Positions 1-8,273 of a stretch of 27,678 nt of DNA are shown piece by piece; position 1 is the stretch's first letter, and every line of letters starts with the position of its first letter. Source of the DNA: IMCC26077 sp964490435 (GTDB lineage Bacteria; Actinomycetota; Actinomycetes; Nanopelagicales; Nanopelagicaceae); NCBI GenBank assembly GCA_964490435.1, contig CAZBCF010000018.1, positions 1 to 27,678 on the forward strand, read 5' to 3'. The notes under the pieces were generated by a model. The model worked only from the letters and a program-made list of their open reading frames with translations. It was not told the origin of the DNA and ran no database searches. The position numbers and the translations under genes are program-made.

Positions 1-8
1 GTCCTACC

Positions 9-47
9 CCATTACCCCAACCAGTTTCGATTGGTTCTTCGTAATGG
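9..47. other. Interrupted hairpin downstream of potC
   Basis: Outer arms CCATTAC (9-15) and GTAATGG (41-47) are perfectly complementary, and an inner stem AACCA (19-23) with TGGTT (32-36) closes an 8-base loop. The structure lies 14 bases past the potC stop codon, so it could end or stabilise the leftward pot transcript. No T-run follows it on either strand, so a standard intrinsic terminator is not supported. The first 60 bases hold nothing else that I recognise. Confidence 0.4.
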
Positions 48-60
48 CTTAGCCCAAATA

Positions 61-861
61 CTACCGGTTTCGCTTCGCTCTCGCATTACCAAGGAACTGG
101 CCAGCAATAACGATTGCTAATGCGATCAAGAACATCGCCGAACCAATGACATTTGCTTGTGCCGGAACGCCACGCGCTGAGGAGATCCAGACGAACTTCG
201 GAAATGTAGTGACCGTTCCGGAATTGAAATTTGTGATGATGAAGTCATCAAAGGAGAGCGAAAACGCAAGGAGTGCGGCTGCTGCAATGCCTGGCAGCAC
301 AAGTGGGAAGGTCACTCGCCGGAAGGTCTCGTATTCATTGGCATACAAATCTCGTGCAGCCTCTTCCAATTTGGGATCAAGACTTGCAACTCGGGCTTTG
401 ACTGTCACTACGACGAACGAGATACAGAACATGATGTGTGCGATAACAGTCGGCCAGAATCCTGGATTGATACCTAGATTTAAGAACATCGCCAGCAGTG
501 AGGCACCGAGCACGATTTCAGGAGTGGCCATCGGTAAGAAGATGATGAGATTAGTCGAACTTCGCCCACGGAACTTATAGCGACCTAGAGCAAAGGCGAT
601 CATGGTGCCGAGTATCGTCGCAATGAGTGTCGAAATGAATCCGATCTTCAGTGAGTTTCCTAATGCCGTACATACTTCTGGCGCCCCGCACGGATTCGCC
701 CAATTCTTGAGAGTGAATCCTTGCCAAATCAGATTCCGTTTACCGGCATCGTTAAATGAGAATGCCATCGTGTAGGCAACTGGGATGAATAGGTAGACGA
801 AGGCAAGCGCAGCATAGATTCTGATGAGGTTGCGCGAGAACCAGCGCGAGATATCTCTCAT
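61..861 (-). CDS. potC: Polyamine ABC transporter permease, PotC type
   Basis: This is an inner-membrane subunit of a spermidine/putrescine importer (266 aa), normal length for PotC. Hydrophobic helices are visible from about residue 14 onward. The cytoplasmic EAA loop that docks on the ATPase is at about 167-196 (EEAARDLYANEYETFRRVTF). The ATG overlaps the potB stop as ATGA, which indicates translational coupling. It is the last gene of patD-potD-potA-potB-potC. The family (binding-protein-dependent permease) is certain. Polyamine as substrate rests on PotC resemblance and on the putrescine-catabolic neighbours. Specificity for putrescine over spermidine cannot be read from the permease. Confidence 0.93.
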   Translation of the reverse strand: MRDISRWFSRNLIRIYAALAFVYLFIPVAYTMAFSFNDAGKRNLIWQGFTLKNWANPCGAPEVCTALGNSLKIGFISTLIATILGTMIAFALGRYKFRGRSSTNLIIFLPMATPEIVLGASLLAMFLNLGINPGFWPTVIAHIMFCISFVVVTVKARVASLDPKLEEAARDLYANEYETFRRVTFPLVLPGIAAAALLAFSLSFDDFIITNFNSGTVTTFPKFVWISSARGVPAQANVIGSAMFLIALAIVIAGQFLGNARAKRNR

Positions 862-1772
862 ACCAATTCATCCGTTCCAGAGCGCCGGATATAAATAGTG
901 ACTAGGACAAGAATCGTTGCCATCAATGTGAACGAGAGCGCGGCAGCAGTTGGATAATCGACGATTCTGAAGAATCGGGAATCAATCACGTTGCCAATCA
1001 TCTTGGTACTTGGGTTGCCCAGAATTGCGGCATTCACATAGTCACCGGCAGCAGGGATAAACGTGAGCAAGGTGCCTGCCACCACACCAGGCAACGAGAG
1101 TGGAAAAGTAACCTTGCGAAAAGTCGTCGCGCCATTGGCATAAAGATCCCCTGATGCTTCCATCAACCGCGGATCGATGCGATCTAGGCTCGCATATATT
1201 GGCAGCGTCATGAAAGGTAGGAAGTTATAGGTCATACCCATCACCACAGCGAATGAAGTTGCGGTGATTGTGGTGTCGGGACCGATGATGTGCAACGTTC
1301 GCAGCAGATAGACCACAGGGCCTTCGGCTCCCAAAATCTGCTTCCACGCAATCGTTCGCAAAAGGAACGAGGTGAAGAATGGTGCGATGACCAAGATCAA
1401 TAGGATGTTCTTGTACTTACCCGCTTTGAATGCGATTGCGTAAGCCAATGGATAGGCAATCGCAAGTGCGAGTAAAGTAGCGAGCAAGGCGTAGATGAAT
1501 GAGCGCGTGAACTGCGGTTGATACTCCTTGAAGGCATCTAAGTAGTTGGCAAAACGCCAGGTTTGCACAAACTCGCCGGTCTCTTGTGATGCGGCGCGAG
1601 TCTTAGTCGACGTCTCGGCCAAGTTCACCAAGGGGAGGATGAAGAAGAGAATCAGCCAGAGCATTCCCGGCAGCAGGAGTAGGTATGGCATTCGACGCCC
1701 CGGTCGACTTGGTGGCGCTGCTGAAGAATCTGCACCAGCACCAGCAGCAGGAGCGACGTGAGCGATAGCCAT
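858..1772 (-). CDS. potB: Polyamine ABC transporter permease, PotB type
   Basis: This is the partner permease of PotC (304 aa). It has a short Ala/Pro-rich cytoplasmic N-terminus (about residues 1-28), a first membrane helix from about 29, and the EAA-type loop at about 204-233 (MEASGDLYANGATTFRKVTF). In this loop the second Ala of the classical EAA is Ser, which is common in PotB. It starts 12 bases after the potA stop and overlaps potC by 4 bases. An alternative start at Met28 would remove the low-complexity leader; the upstream ATG is kept because it gives tight operon spacing. The two permeases probably form a heterodimer with PotA on the cytoplasmic side. Confidence 0.93.
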   Translation of the reverse strand: MAIAHVAPAAGAGADSSAAPPSRPGRRMPYLLLLPGMLWLILFFILPLVNLAETSTKTRAASQETGEFVQTWRFANYLDAFKEYQPQFTRSFIYALLATLLALAIAYPLAYAIAFKAGKYKNILLILVIAPFFTSFLLRTIAWKQILGAEGPVVYLLRTLHIIGPDTTITATSFAVVMGMTYNFLPFMTLPIYASLDRIDPRLMEASGDLYANGATTFRKVTFPLSLPGVVAGTLLTFIPAAGDYVNAAILGNPSTKMIGNVIDSRFFRIVDYPTAAALSFTLMATILVLVTIYIRRSGTDELV

Positions 1773-1784
1773 GATGCGCTCTGG

Positions 1785-2885
1785 TTAGCTCTCGCTATTG
1801 AGGGCGAAGGTGAAATGTGGCTCCCACGTCAAGGTGACGTGATCTCCCTTACGTATATTTGGTGCACCACCATCATTCTGTTCGAAGACCATAATCTCTT
1901 GCTTCCATGGCATCTCAACCTGATATTGGGTGCTCACACCAACAAACGAGATATCAGTGACGATTCCCCCTTCAAGCGCATTGCGCCCAGGGCTTGCTCC
2001 GCCGGCGTGGATATTAATCTTCTCTGGGCGTATGCCAACAAGAACTTTGTTGGCTGCTGACTTGTTGCGGGATGAAGGTAAGAGTATCCGGTGGCCGTGA
2101 ATATCTACCGCTGTCTCTGCCCCAGCATTGGATTGCACATGAGCTTCGATGAGATTTGACTGGCCGAGGAAGTTGGCGACGAAGACTGTCTGTGGGTTCT
2201 CGTAAAGATCAATGGGTGAACCCATCTGTTCAATCCGACCTTTGTTCATGACAGCAATGGTGTCTGCCATCGTCATCGCCTCTTCTTGGTCGTGAGTGAC
2301 ATGCACGAATGTGATACCTACCTCGGTTTGAATCCACTTCAGTTCAATTTGCATCTGCCGACGAAGTTTGAGGTCAAGAGCGCCGAGAGGTTCATCGAGC
2401 AAGAGCAGCGCTGGTCGATTGACGATGGCACGCGCGACCGCAATCCGTTGTTGCTGCCCACCCGATAGTTGGCCAGGTTTACGATCCTTCAAGTGTCCGA
2501 GTTCTACGAGCGCGAGTACTTTCTCGACTGCTTCCTTGACATCTTTGATGCCACGACGGCGTAACCCGAATGCGACGTTCTCAAAGATGGTGAGGTGTGG
2601 AAAGAGCGCATAGTTCTGAAAGACGGTGTTCACTGGGCGCTTGTAAGGCTTGGTGTGCGTGATATCGGTATCGCCGATTGAGATGGTGCCAGAAGTAGGC
2701 TCTTCTAATCCCGCAATCATCCGCAATGTAGTGGTCTTGCCGCAGCCCGAGGGGCCTAGGAGTGCGAAGAATGAACCCTTGGGAATAGTCAGCGAGAGAT
2801 CATCTACGGCGACGAAATCGGCGAAGGCTTTTGTGATGTTGTGAAGTTGTAAATCTCCGGATTCACCGGAGTTGGCTTCAACCAT
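1785..2885 (-). CDS. potA: Polyamine ABC transporter ATP-binding protein, PotA type
   Basis: This is the cytoplasmic ATPase that powers the PotBC channel (366 aa). All motor motifs are intact: Walker A GPSGCGKT (44-51), Q-loop Gln90, signature LSGGQQQR (140-147), Walker B ending LLLDEP (161-166) and the switch His198. A C-terminal TOBE-like regulatory region follows from about residue 285 (VGIRPEKINIHAGG). Length matches PotA/FbpC-type subunits that carry TOBE. It starts 9 bases downstream of the potD stop. It is the only ABC ATPase in the window; the sugar permeases at 18.7-20.5 kb have none of their own. PotA-type ATPases are normally dedicated to their own permeases, so sharing is unlikely. 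Confidence 0.96.
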   Translation of the reverse strand: MVEANSGESGDLQLHNITKAFADFVAVDDLSLTIPKGSFFALLGPSGCGKTTTLRMIAGLEEPTSGTISIGDTDITHTKPYKRPVNTVFQNYALFPHLTIFENVAFGLRRRGIKDVKEAVEKVLALVELGHLKDRKPGQLSGGQQQRIAVARAIVNRPALLLLDEPLGALDLKLRRQMQIELKWIQTEVGITFVHVTHDQEEAMTMADTIAVMNKGRIEQMGSPIDLYENPQTVFVANFLGQSNLIEAHVQSNAGAETAVDIHGHRILLPSSRNKSAANKVLVGIRPEKINIHAGGASPGRNALEGGIVTDISFVGVSTQYQVEMPWKQEIMVFEQNDGGAPNIRKGDHVTLTWEPHFTFALNSES

Positions 2886-2894
2886 AACTCGCTG

Positions 2895-4088
2895 CTAATT
2901 TCCGGAAGCGGAGGCGAATGCTTCGGCGAAGGTGGTCTCTTCCTCCGGCGAAAGCGGACGGAATACCTTTACTTTTGCCAACGTCGCATCGTCAGGGAAG
3001 ATGAACGGACTCTTCGCAAGAGCAGGATCGATTTTCTCCATCTCGGCCTGAGCGCCGACTACCGGACATACGTAGTTCACATACGCCGCGACTTGGGCTG
3101 CAACCGCAGGATCGTAATAGTTGTTGATGACTGCTTGAGCATTCTTTTTATTCTTTGACGTCACCGGAATCATGGTGTTATCACTCCACAAAGTTCCACC
3201 AGATTCAGGAATAGCAAATTCGAATTTGCCATCATTCTCATTAGCAAGCGAGAAGATATCTCCTGACCAGCCAATGACGGCAATGGCATCGCCGTTGACC
3301 ATATCTTCGAGGTAATCATTCCCCTTCACTTGTCTGATCATGCCATCGGCAACTTGCTTCTCTAAGAAATCTATTGCATTCATGAATTGGTCTTCGGTGA
3401 ATGGCTGAGAAGGATCGACGCCTTGGTATTGCAAGATGATGCCCATCGTGTCGCGCATCTCGCTGAGCACTTCGATCCGCCCCTTGTTCCTCTTATCGAA
3501 AAGTTGGTCGAGGCTCTTCACTCCGCCAGGTAAAAGCTCCTTGTTCCAGCCAAAACCCGCGAAACCAGATTGCCAGGTGAGTGAACTCTTGCGTCCTGGG
3601 TCGAAACCAACGTTTGCGAGGGTCGGCAGGATGTTCGCCTTGTTAGGAATAGCGCCCTCATCGAATTCTTGCGCATACCCGAGGCGAATCCATCGACCTG
3701 CCATCCAATCGGTCAGCGTGACAATGTCGTAACCGATGTCCTTGCCGATCTTTAACTGTCCTTGGACCTTGCCATAGAACTCATCGTTGTCGTTGACATC
3801 TTCTTTGTAGACCACATCGATTCCTGATGCAGCGATGAAAGTTTCAAGCGAAGGGTATTTTTTGGATTTGGAATCGAAATCAAGATACGCCGGCCAGTTG
3901 GCCCATCGAACTGTGCCCGAGGCTTCAGTTGCTGCGCTCTCGCTTGCACTTCCCGACTCCTCTTTGGCGCCGCCACATGCGGCGAGCACCGCAGTTGCAC
4001 CGACCGCTCCAGCACCAGCAAGAAATCTGCGGCGGGTAAGTTGGGCTCTGATGAGCGCCTTGGTCTCAGGTGCAAGTTCTTTCTTCAT
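2895..4088 (-). CDS. potD: Polyamine ABC transporter substrate-binding lipoprotein, PotD type
   Basis: This is an extracytoplasmic receptor for polyamines (397 aa). The N-terminus carries a twin-arginine export motif (TRRRFLAG, about 18-25) followed by a hydrophobic stretch and a lipobox LAAC with Cys38, so it is predicted to be Tat-exported and lipid-anchored. An Ala/Ser/Glu-rich linker follows. The mature protein has PotD/PotF features such as VRWANWPAYLDFD near the start and DIVTLTDWMAGRW. A good ribosome site (GAGAGGG) lies about 6 bases before the ATG. It is encoded between patD (27 base gap) and potA (9 base gap). The ligand is inferred from family and context; putrescine is favoured because patD and an aminotransferase flank it. 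Confidence 0.93.
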   Translation of the reverse strand: MKKELAPETKALIRAQLTRRRFLAGAGAVGATAVLAACGGAKEESGSASESAATEASGTVRWANWPAYLDFDSKSKKYPSLETFIAASGIDVVYKEDVNDNDEFYGKVQGQLKIGKDIGYDIVTLTDWMAGRWIRLGYAQEFDEGAIPNKANILPTLANVGFDPGRKSSLTWQSGFAGFGWNKELLPGGVKSLDQLFDKRNKGRIEVLSEMRDTMGIILQYQGVDPSQPFTEDQFMNAIDFLEKQVADGMIRQVKGNDYLEDMVNGDAIAVIGWSGDIFSLANENDGKFEFAIPESGGTLWSDNTMIPVTSKNKKNAQAVINNYYDPAVAAQVAAYVNYVCPVVGAQAEMEKIDPALAKSPFIFPDDATLAKVKVFRPLSPEEETTFAEAFASASGN

Positions 4089-4115
4089 TACTTACCCTCT
4101 CGGTTTAGTGAAAAG

Positions 4116-5543
4116 TTATGCCTGTAGATTAGTCATGACGTGCTTGATTCGGGTGTAATCCTCGAAGCCATAACTCGACAAGTCTTTGCCATAGCCTGAG
4201 TGCTTGAAACCGCCATGGGGCATCTCGGCCACCATCGGGATATGGGTGTTGATCCAGACGCATCCGAAATCAAAGGCCTTTGCCATTCGCATCGCACGGC
4301 CATGGTCTTTGGTCCATACGCTAGAAGCCAGGCCATATTTGACCCCGTTCGCCATCCGAACCGCTTCGGATTCGTCGGTGAACTTCTGGATCGTGATGAC
4401 TGGGGCAAAAATCTCATTCTGAATCATCTCGTCATCCTGCTTGAGATCAGCCACCACCGTGGGAGTCCAGAAATATCCAGGTCGGGCTACTTGGCTGCCC
4501 CCTGCAGTGACTCGAGCATGCGCCGGAACGCGCTCTAAGAATCCTTTGACTCGTGCGAGTTGATTTGCATTGTTCACTGGTCCGACGAGCACATCCTCAT
4601 CAGGCATACCTACCTTGATGTTGTTCTTTGCCTGTGCGCTCAATAATGCAACCACATCGTCATAAGCGCTCGCTTCGACAATCACACGCGTTGCCGCAGT
4701 GCAATCTTGTCCAGCATTGAAATAGCCAGCGACTGCAATCCATTCACATGCAGCCTCTAAGTTCGCATCATCGAAGATCACTACTGGCGCTTTGCCACCT
4801 AATTCAAGGTGCACCTTCTTCAAGTCCTTCGCAGCCTCTTTTGCAACTTCCATGCCGGCGCGCACAGAGCCAGTGATCGAGACGAATTGCGGAATCTCAT
4901 GGTCAACCAAGAGTCGGCCCGTCTCACGGTCACCTGTGATGACATTGATGACTCCTTCGGGGAGAAACTCTTGCATCAACTCCGCCATCCATAGCGTGGA
5001 GACTGGGGTGGTATCACTCGGTTTGAGAACGACGGTGTTACCGGCAGCAATCGCTGGGGCCCACTTCCAGACTGCCATCATCATTGGATAATTCCATGGC
5101 GTCACTTGGGCACAGACTCCGATGGGTTCGCGGCGGATAAAAGAGGTGTGCCCTTTTATGTATTCGGCGGCAGAACGCCCCTCGAGATTTCGTGCAGCGC
5201 CGGCAAAGAATCGAATCTGATCCAACATTGGACCGATCTCTTCTTGTCGCGTGATCGCAATGGGCTTGCCAGTGTTCTCTGATTCGATGCGAATCAATTC
5301 TTCAGAACGCGCTTCGATGGCATCGGCAATCTTGTTGATTGCACGCTGGCGCTCACCTGGAGTCGAATCACGCCACGTTTCAAAAGCGGCAGCAGCAGCG
5401 TTCATCGCTGCATCGACATCCGCGCTATTTGAGACTGGCGCCTTTGCGAAGACCTCACCTGTGGCGGGGTTGGTGAGATCTTGGGTCTGTCCCGACGTGG
5501 AGACAACGCTCTTGCCATTGATGAAATTGGTGAGGGTTTTCAT
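4116..5543 (-). CDS. patD: 4-aminobutanal (gamma-aminobutyraldehyde) dehydrogenase
   Basis: This is an NAD(P)-dependent aldehyde dehydrogenase that would oxidise 4-aminobutanal to GABA, the second step of the putrescine transaminase route. With the start at Met (5543) it is 475 aa, close to E. coli PatD (YdcW, 474 aa), and aligns along its whole length. Visible landmarks: oxyanion Asn151 in TPWNYP, general base Glu247 in HLELGGK, catalytic Cys281 in NAGQDCTAATRV, and the C-terminal PHGGFKHSGYGKD segment. An in-frame TTG at 5636 would add 31 residues with no family counterpart, so it was not used. No clear ribosome site precedes the ATG. It is the first gene of the leftward operon, divergent from the Lrp-type regulator. 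Confidence 0.92.
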   Translation of the reverse strand: MKTLTNFINGKSVVSTSGQTQDLTNPATGEVFAKAPVSNSADVDAAMNAAAAAFETWRDSTPGERQRAINKIADAIEARSEELIRIESENTGKPIAITRQEEIGPMLDQIRFFAGAARNLEGRSAAEYIKGHTSFIRREPIGVCAQVTPWNYPMMMAVWKWAPAIAAGNTVVLKPSDTTPVSTLWMAELMQEFLPEGVINVITGDRETGRLLVDHEIPQFVSITGSVRAGMEVAKEAAKDLKKVHLELGGKAPVVIFDDANLEAACEWIAVAGYFNAGQDCTAATRVIVEASAYDDVVALLSAQAKNNIKVGMPDEDVLVGPVNNANQLARVKGFLERVPAHARVTAGGSQVARPGYFWTPTVVADLKQDDEMIQNEIFAPVITIQKFTDESEAVRMANGVKYGLASSVWTKDHGRAMRMAKAFDFGCVWINTHIPMVAEMPHGGFKHSGYGKDLSSYGFEDYTRIKHVMTNLQA

Positions 5544-5720
5544 GGCGTGAGCGTACGCGTCAGCCCGCCCAGCAGGCCAGCGCAGGGCGACCTTCGCTTG
5601 TGAGAGTGAATTGCGATATGGCTCGAATTTGGCCAAATAATCTACGGATATCGTATGGAAAAGCCCTAAAAACTACGGATTCAGTTGCGAAAGGGGTCAT
5701 CTCGTGAGAGGGTTGCCGCT
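5544..5720. promoter_or_regulatory. Divergent control region of the polyamine locus
   Basis: This region separates patD (leftward) from the Lrp/AsnC gene (rightward) and must hold both promoters. It contains an interrupted palindrome TACGGATATCGTA (5643-5655, 4-bp arms around an AT-rich core). It also contains a direct 8-bp repeat CTACGGAT at 5642-5649 and 5673-5680, whose copies are 31 bp apart, about three helical turns. Lrp/AsnC proteins often bind several phased sites upstream of their own divergent gene, so these are candidate operators. I could not assign convincing -35/-10 pairs. Confidence 0.5.
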
Positions 5721-6182
5721 ATGCGCCAGAAGAATCGTTCGGTACATCTTGATGAGGCCTCCAAGGCGATCATCGAGCAGCTCCAAGGAGATGGTCGAAA
5801 GCCCTATGCGGCAATCGGCTCTGCCGTGGGGCTCTCTGAGGCTGCCGTCCGGCAGCGAGTTCAGAAATTAATCGATTCTGGTGTGATTCAAATCGTTGCC
5901 GTCACCGACCCACTCACCGTTGGGTCATTTCGAATGGCGATGATTGGTGTTCGCGTAGAAGGAGATATCACCTCGGTTGCTGATCAACTTGGCAAGTATC
6001 GCGAGGTCGACTATGTAGTGGTCACCGCAGGCAACTTCGACATTCTCGTCGAAGCAATTTGTGATGACGATGAGCACCTTCTAGAACTACTACAACGAAT
6101 CAGGGCAATACCTTCGGTGCGAAGCACGGAAAGCTTCGTCTATCTGAAACTGCAAAAGCAGTTATACAACTGGGGAACATAA
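5721..6182 (+). CDS. Lrp/AsnC family transcriptional regulator
   Basis: This is a feast/famine-type regulator of 153 aa, typical length for the family. The N-terminal winged helix-turn-helix is visible (LDEASKAIIEQLQGDGRKPY, then GSAVGLSEAAVRQRVQKLID). A C-terminal RAM ligand-binding/oligomer domain follows, ending YLKLQKQLYNWGT. The start at 5721 is chosen because an AGAGGG ribosome site lies 8 bases upstream; a TTG at 5685 would add 12 poorly conserved residues. Only 4 bases separate it from the aminotransferase gene. By position it probably senses a polyamine, GABA or related amino acid and controls both divergent operons. The effector and the sign of control are inference. Confidence 0.92.
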   Translation: MRQKNRSVHLDEASKAIIEQLQGDGRKPYAAIGSAVGLSEAAVRQRVQKLIDSGVIQIVAVTDPLTVGSFRMAMIGVRVEGDITSVADQLGKYREVDYVVVTAGNFDILVEAICDDDEHLLELLQRIRAIPSVRSTESFVYLKLQKQLYNWGT

Positions 6183-6186
6183 AAAA

Positions 6187-7605
6187 ATGGCAACTACAAG
6201 TGAAGCAGACGTCGTCCTCTATCATGACGATGAACATCACGAAAATTGGTCGGAGCGAGCGAAACAGAATCTTTGGCTCGCCTTCTCACGGATGGGCAAT
6301 TACGAACAAGGCGGATCAATCCCGGTAATCACCCGCGGTGAGGGCGTGTACGTCTGGGACGATCGTGACAAGAAAATCATCGATGGCCTCGCTGGACTTT
6401 TTACCGTGCAAGTCGGACATGGCCGCGAAGAATTAGTCGAGGCAGCCGCAAAACAGATGCGCCAACTCTCGTTCTTCCCACTGTGGGGATATGCAAATCC
6501 CCCAGCAATCGAATTAGCCGAACGTTTAACCTCGTTTACGCCACAAGGCCTGAACCACGTCTTCTTCTCTGCTACAGGAGGGGAATCCGTCGAGAGCGCC
6601 ATCAAATTGATAAAGCAGTACTACAAGATGACCGGCAAGCCGCTTAAACATAAAGTAATCTCTCGTTCGATTGCGTATCACGGGACTACACAAGGCGCGC
6701 TCTCAATCACGGGAATTCCCGCAGCAAAACAATACTTCGAGCCACTCATTGCAGGTCATTTCAAAGTTCCTAATACCAATTTCTATCGCGCACCACTAAA
6801 TCATCGCGATGATTACATGGAATTCGGCCAGTGGGCTGCCAATCGCATCGAAGAGATGATCAACTTCGAAGGTGCAGACACTGTCGCTGCAGTATTCGTC
6901 GAACCAGTACAGAACTCAGGTGGCTGCTTCCCACCACCTCCCGGATATTTGGAGCGCGTCCGTGAGATCTGCGATAAGTACGATGTGATGATGGTCTGCG
7001 ATGAGACCATCACAGGTTTTGGGCGGATCGGTGATTATTTCGCCTCGCGACTTTATGGGATTACCCCAGACATCATCACCTGCGGCAAAGGTATGACCTC
7101 AGGTTACTTCCCGATGGCTGCGATGATTGCTAGTGATCGCCTCTATGAGCCATTCCTAAAAGATAACAATGCATTTCTGCATGGCTTTACTTTCGGCGGA
7201 CACCCCGTTGGTGCTGCTGTGGCGCTCGCCAATCTTGATATCTTCGAGAAAGAGAAGATCAACGAGCATGTTCGTGAGAATGAAGGAAATTTCTACGCAA
7301 CACTGGAAAAACTCTACGACCTGCCTATCGTCGGTGATGTTCGTGGCGCTGGCTTCTTCTATGGCATTGAGATGGTCAAGGACCGCTCCACTCGCGAAAC
7401 ATTCAATGCCGAAGAAAGCGAGAAATTACTACGCGGCTTCCTCTCGAAGAAGCTCTACGACTCCGGCTTGTACTGTCGCACTGACGATCGTGGCGACCCG
7501 GTCATTCAATTAGCGCCACCGCTTATCGCAGATCAGAGCCATTTCGATGAGATTGAAGGAATATTACGTTCGGTACTTACCGAAGCGTGTGAGTTGATAT
7601 TTTAA
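6187..7605 (+). CDS. spuC: Class III PLP aminotransferase, putrescine/GABA type
   Basis: This is a PLP-dependent omega-amine aminotransferase of fold type I, class III (472 aa). The PLP lysine is Lys301 in TCGKGMTSGYFPM. Asp272 in the MMVCDETITGFGR segment would pair with the pyridine nitrogen, and the ATGGESVESAIK segment (about 129-140) binds the phosphate. Overall it resembles SpuC-like putrescine-pyruvate aminotransferases. With PatD and PotABCD next door, the likely reaction is putrescine to 4-aminobutanal, with pyruvate or 2-oxoglutarate as acceptor. Other diamines, GABA or beta-alanine remain possible. It overlaps the following gene by one base (TAATG), so the two are translationally coupled. 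The symbol is given by context and similarity only. Confidence 0.85.
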   Translation: MATTSEADVVLYHDDEHHENWSERAKQNLWLAFSRMGNYEQGGSIPVITRGEGVYVWDDRDKKIIDGLAGLFTVQVGHGREELVEAAAKQMRQLSFFPLWGYANPPAIELAERLTSFTPQGLNHVFFSATGGESVESAIKLIKQYYKMTGKPLKHKVISRSIAYHGTTQGALSITGIPAAKQYFEPLIAGHFKVPNTNFYRAPLNHRDDYMEFGQWAANRIEEMINFEGADTVAAVFVEPVQNSGGCFPPPPGYLERVREICDKYDVMMVCDETITGFGRIGDYFASRLYGITPDIITCGKGMTSGYFPMAAMIASDRLYEPFLKDNNAFLHGFTFGGHPVGAAVALANLDIFEKEKINEHVRENEGNFYATLEKLYDLPIVGDVRGAGFFYGIEMVKDRSTRETFNAEESEKLLRGFLSKKLYDSGLYCRTDDRGDPVIQLAPPLIADQSHFDEIEGILRSVLTEACELIF

Positions 7606-8273
7606 TGTCAGCAGAGCAGAAACCTCTGGGTGACACCCAACGCACCACCCTGCATCGAGTGCCTTATAAAGAGGTAAAAGATCGCGCCGTGCTTCACCAA
7701 ATCCTCGATGCTGCTTTGGTTGGCCATGTGGGATTCGTCCACGATGGTCAACCCTTCGTCATTCCGGTTGCAATCGCACGAGATGGAGACAATCTCCTGC
7801 TCCATGGCTCTAAGGCTTCTCGGCTTTTCAAGACGTTAGCTAGCGGAGCACCATGCGCTGTTTCGGTAACACATATCGATGCTCTCGTGCTGGCTCGTTC
7901 CGCTTTTGAATCATCAATGAATTATCGAAGTTCACTGATTCTGGGTGTTGCGCAAGAACTTGAGGGCGACGAAAAAATTCGCGCTTTTGATGCACTCACC
8001 GATCATCTACTCCCGGAGCGACGAGCATCGTTGCGCCCTGTAAATGACGATGAAATCAGGCAAACAATGATGTTGACACTGCCAATGACTGAGGCAAGCG
8101 TGAAGATCTCATCGAAGTTCCCTGCTGACGACGAGGAAGATCTCTCGTGGCCAGTGTGGGCTGGGAATATTCCGATCGAACATCGTTACGGGGCCCCGAT
8201 TCCTGATCCACGTATGACCCAGCCGCTGCCGCTCCCCGATTACCTGAAGCGATGGCCTGAAGGGCGGACATGA
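7605..8273 (+). CDS. Pyridoxamine 5'-phosphate oxidase-like FMN-binding protein
   Basis: This protein of 222 aa has a split-barrel flavin-binding fold of the Pyridox_ox_2/NimA type. Recognisable parts are the early HQILDAALVGHVGFVHDGQP strand region, the FVIPVAIARDGDNLLLHGSK segment and ASRLFKTLASGAPCAVSVTH, which match the core of the fold. It ends in a Pro-rich tail (PIPDPRMTQPLPLPDY). There is no signal peptide, so it is cytoplasmic. Its start overlaps the aminotransferase stop by 1 base and its end overlaps the FAD oxidoreductase by 4 bases, a tight coupling that suggests a role in the same pathway. True PNPOx activity is not implied; members of this group act on varied substrates or scavenge flavins. 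The function here is unknown. Confidence 0.8.
   Translation: MSAEQKPLGDTQRTTLHRVPYKEVKDRAVLHQILDAALVGHVGFVHDGQPFVIPVAIARDGDNLLLHGSKASRLFKTLASGAPCAVSVTHIDALVLARSAFESSMNYRSSLILGVAQELEGDEKIRAFDALTDHLLPERRASLRPVNDDEIRQTMMLTLPMTEASVKISSKFPADDEEDLSWPVWAGNIPIEHRYGAPIPDPRMTQPLPLPDYLKRWPEGRT

Noticed and set aside
1785..2885. PotA as the ATPase serving the sugar permeases
   Set aside because: It is encoded within the pot operon with dedicated permeases and belongs to the PotA group, which normally does not energise CUT1 sugar importers.
5544..5636. N-terminal extension of the aldehyde dehydrogenase from a TTG codon
   Set aside because: The 31 extra residues have no counterpart in PatD-type enzymes, and the internal ATG gives the family's usual length.
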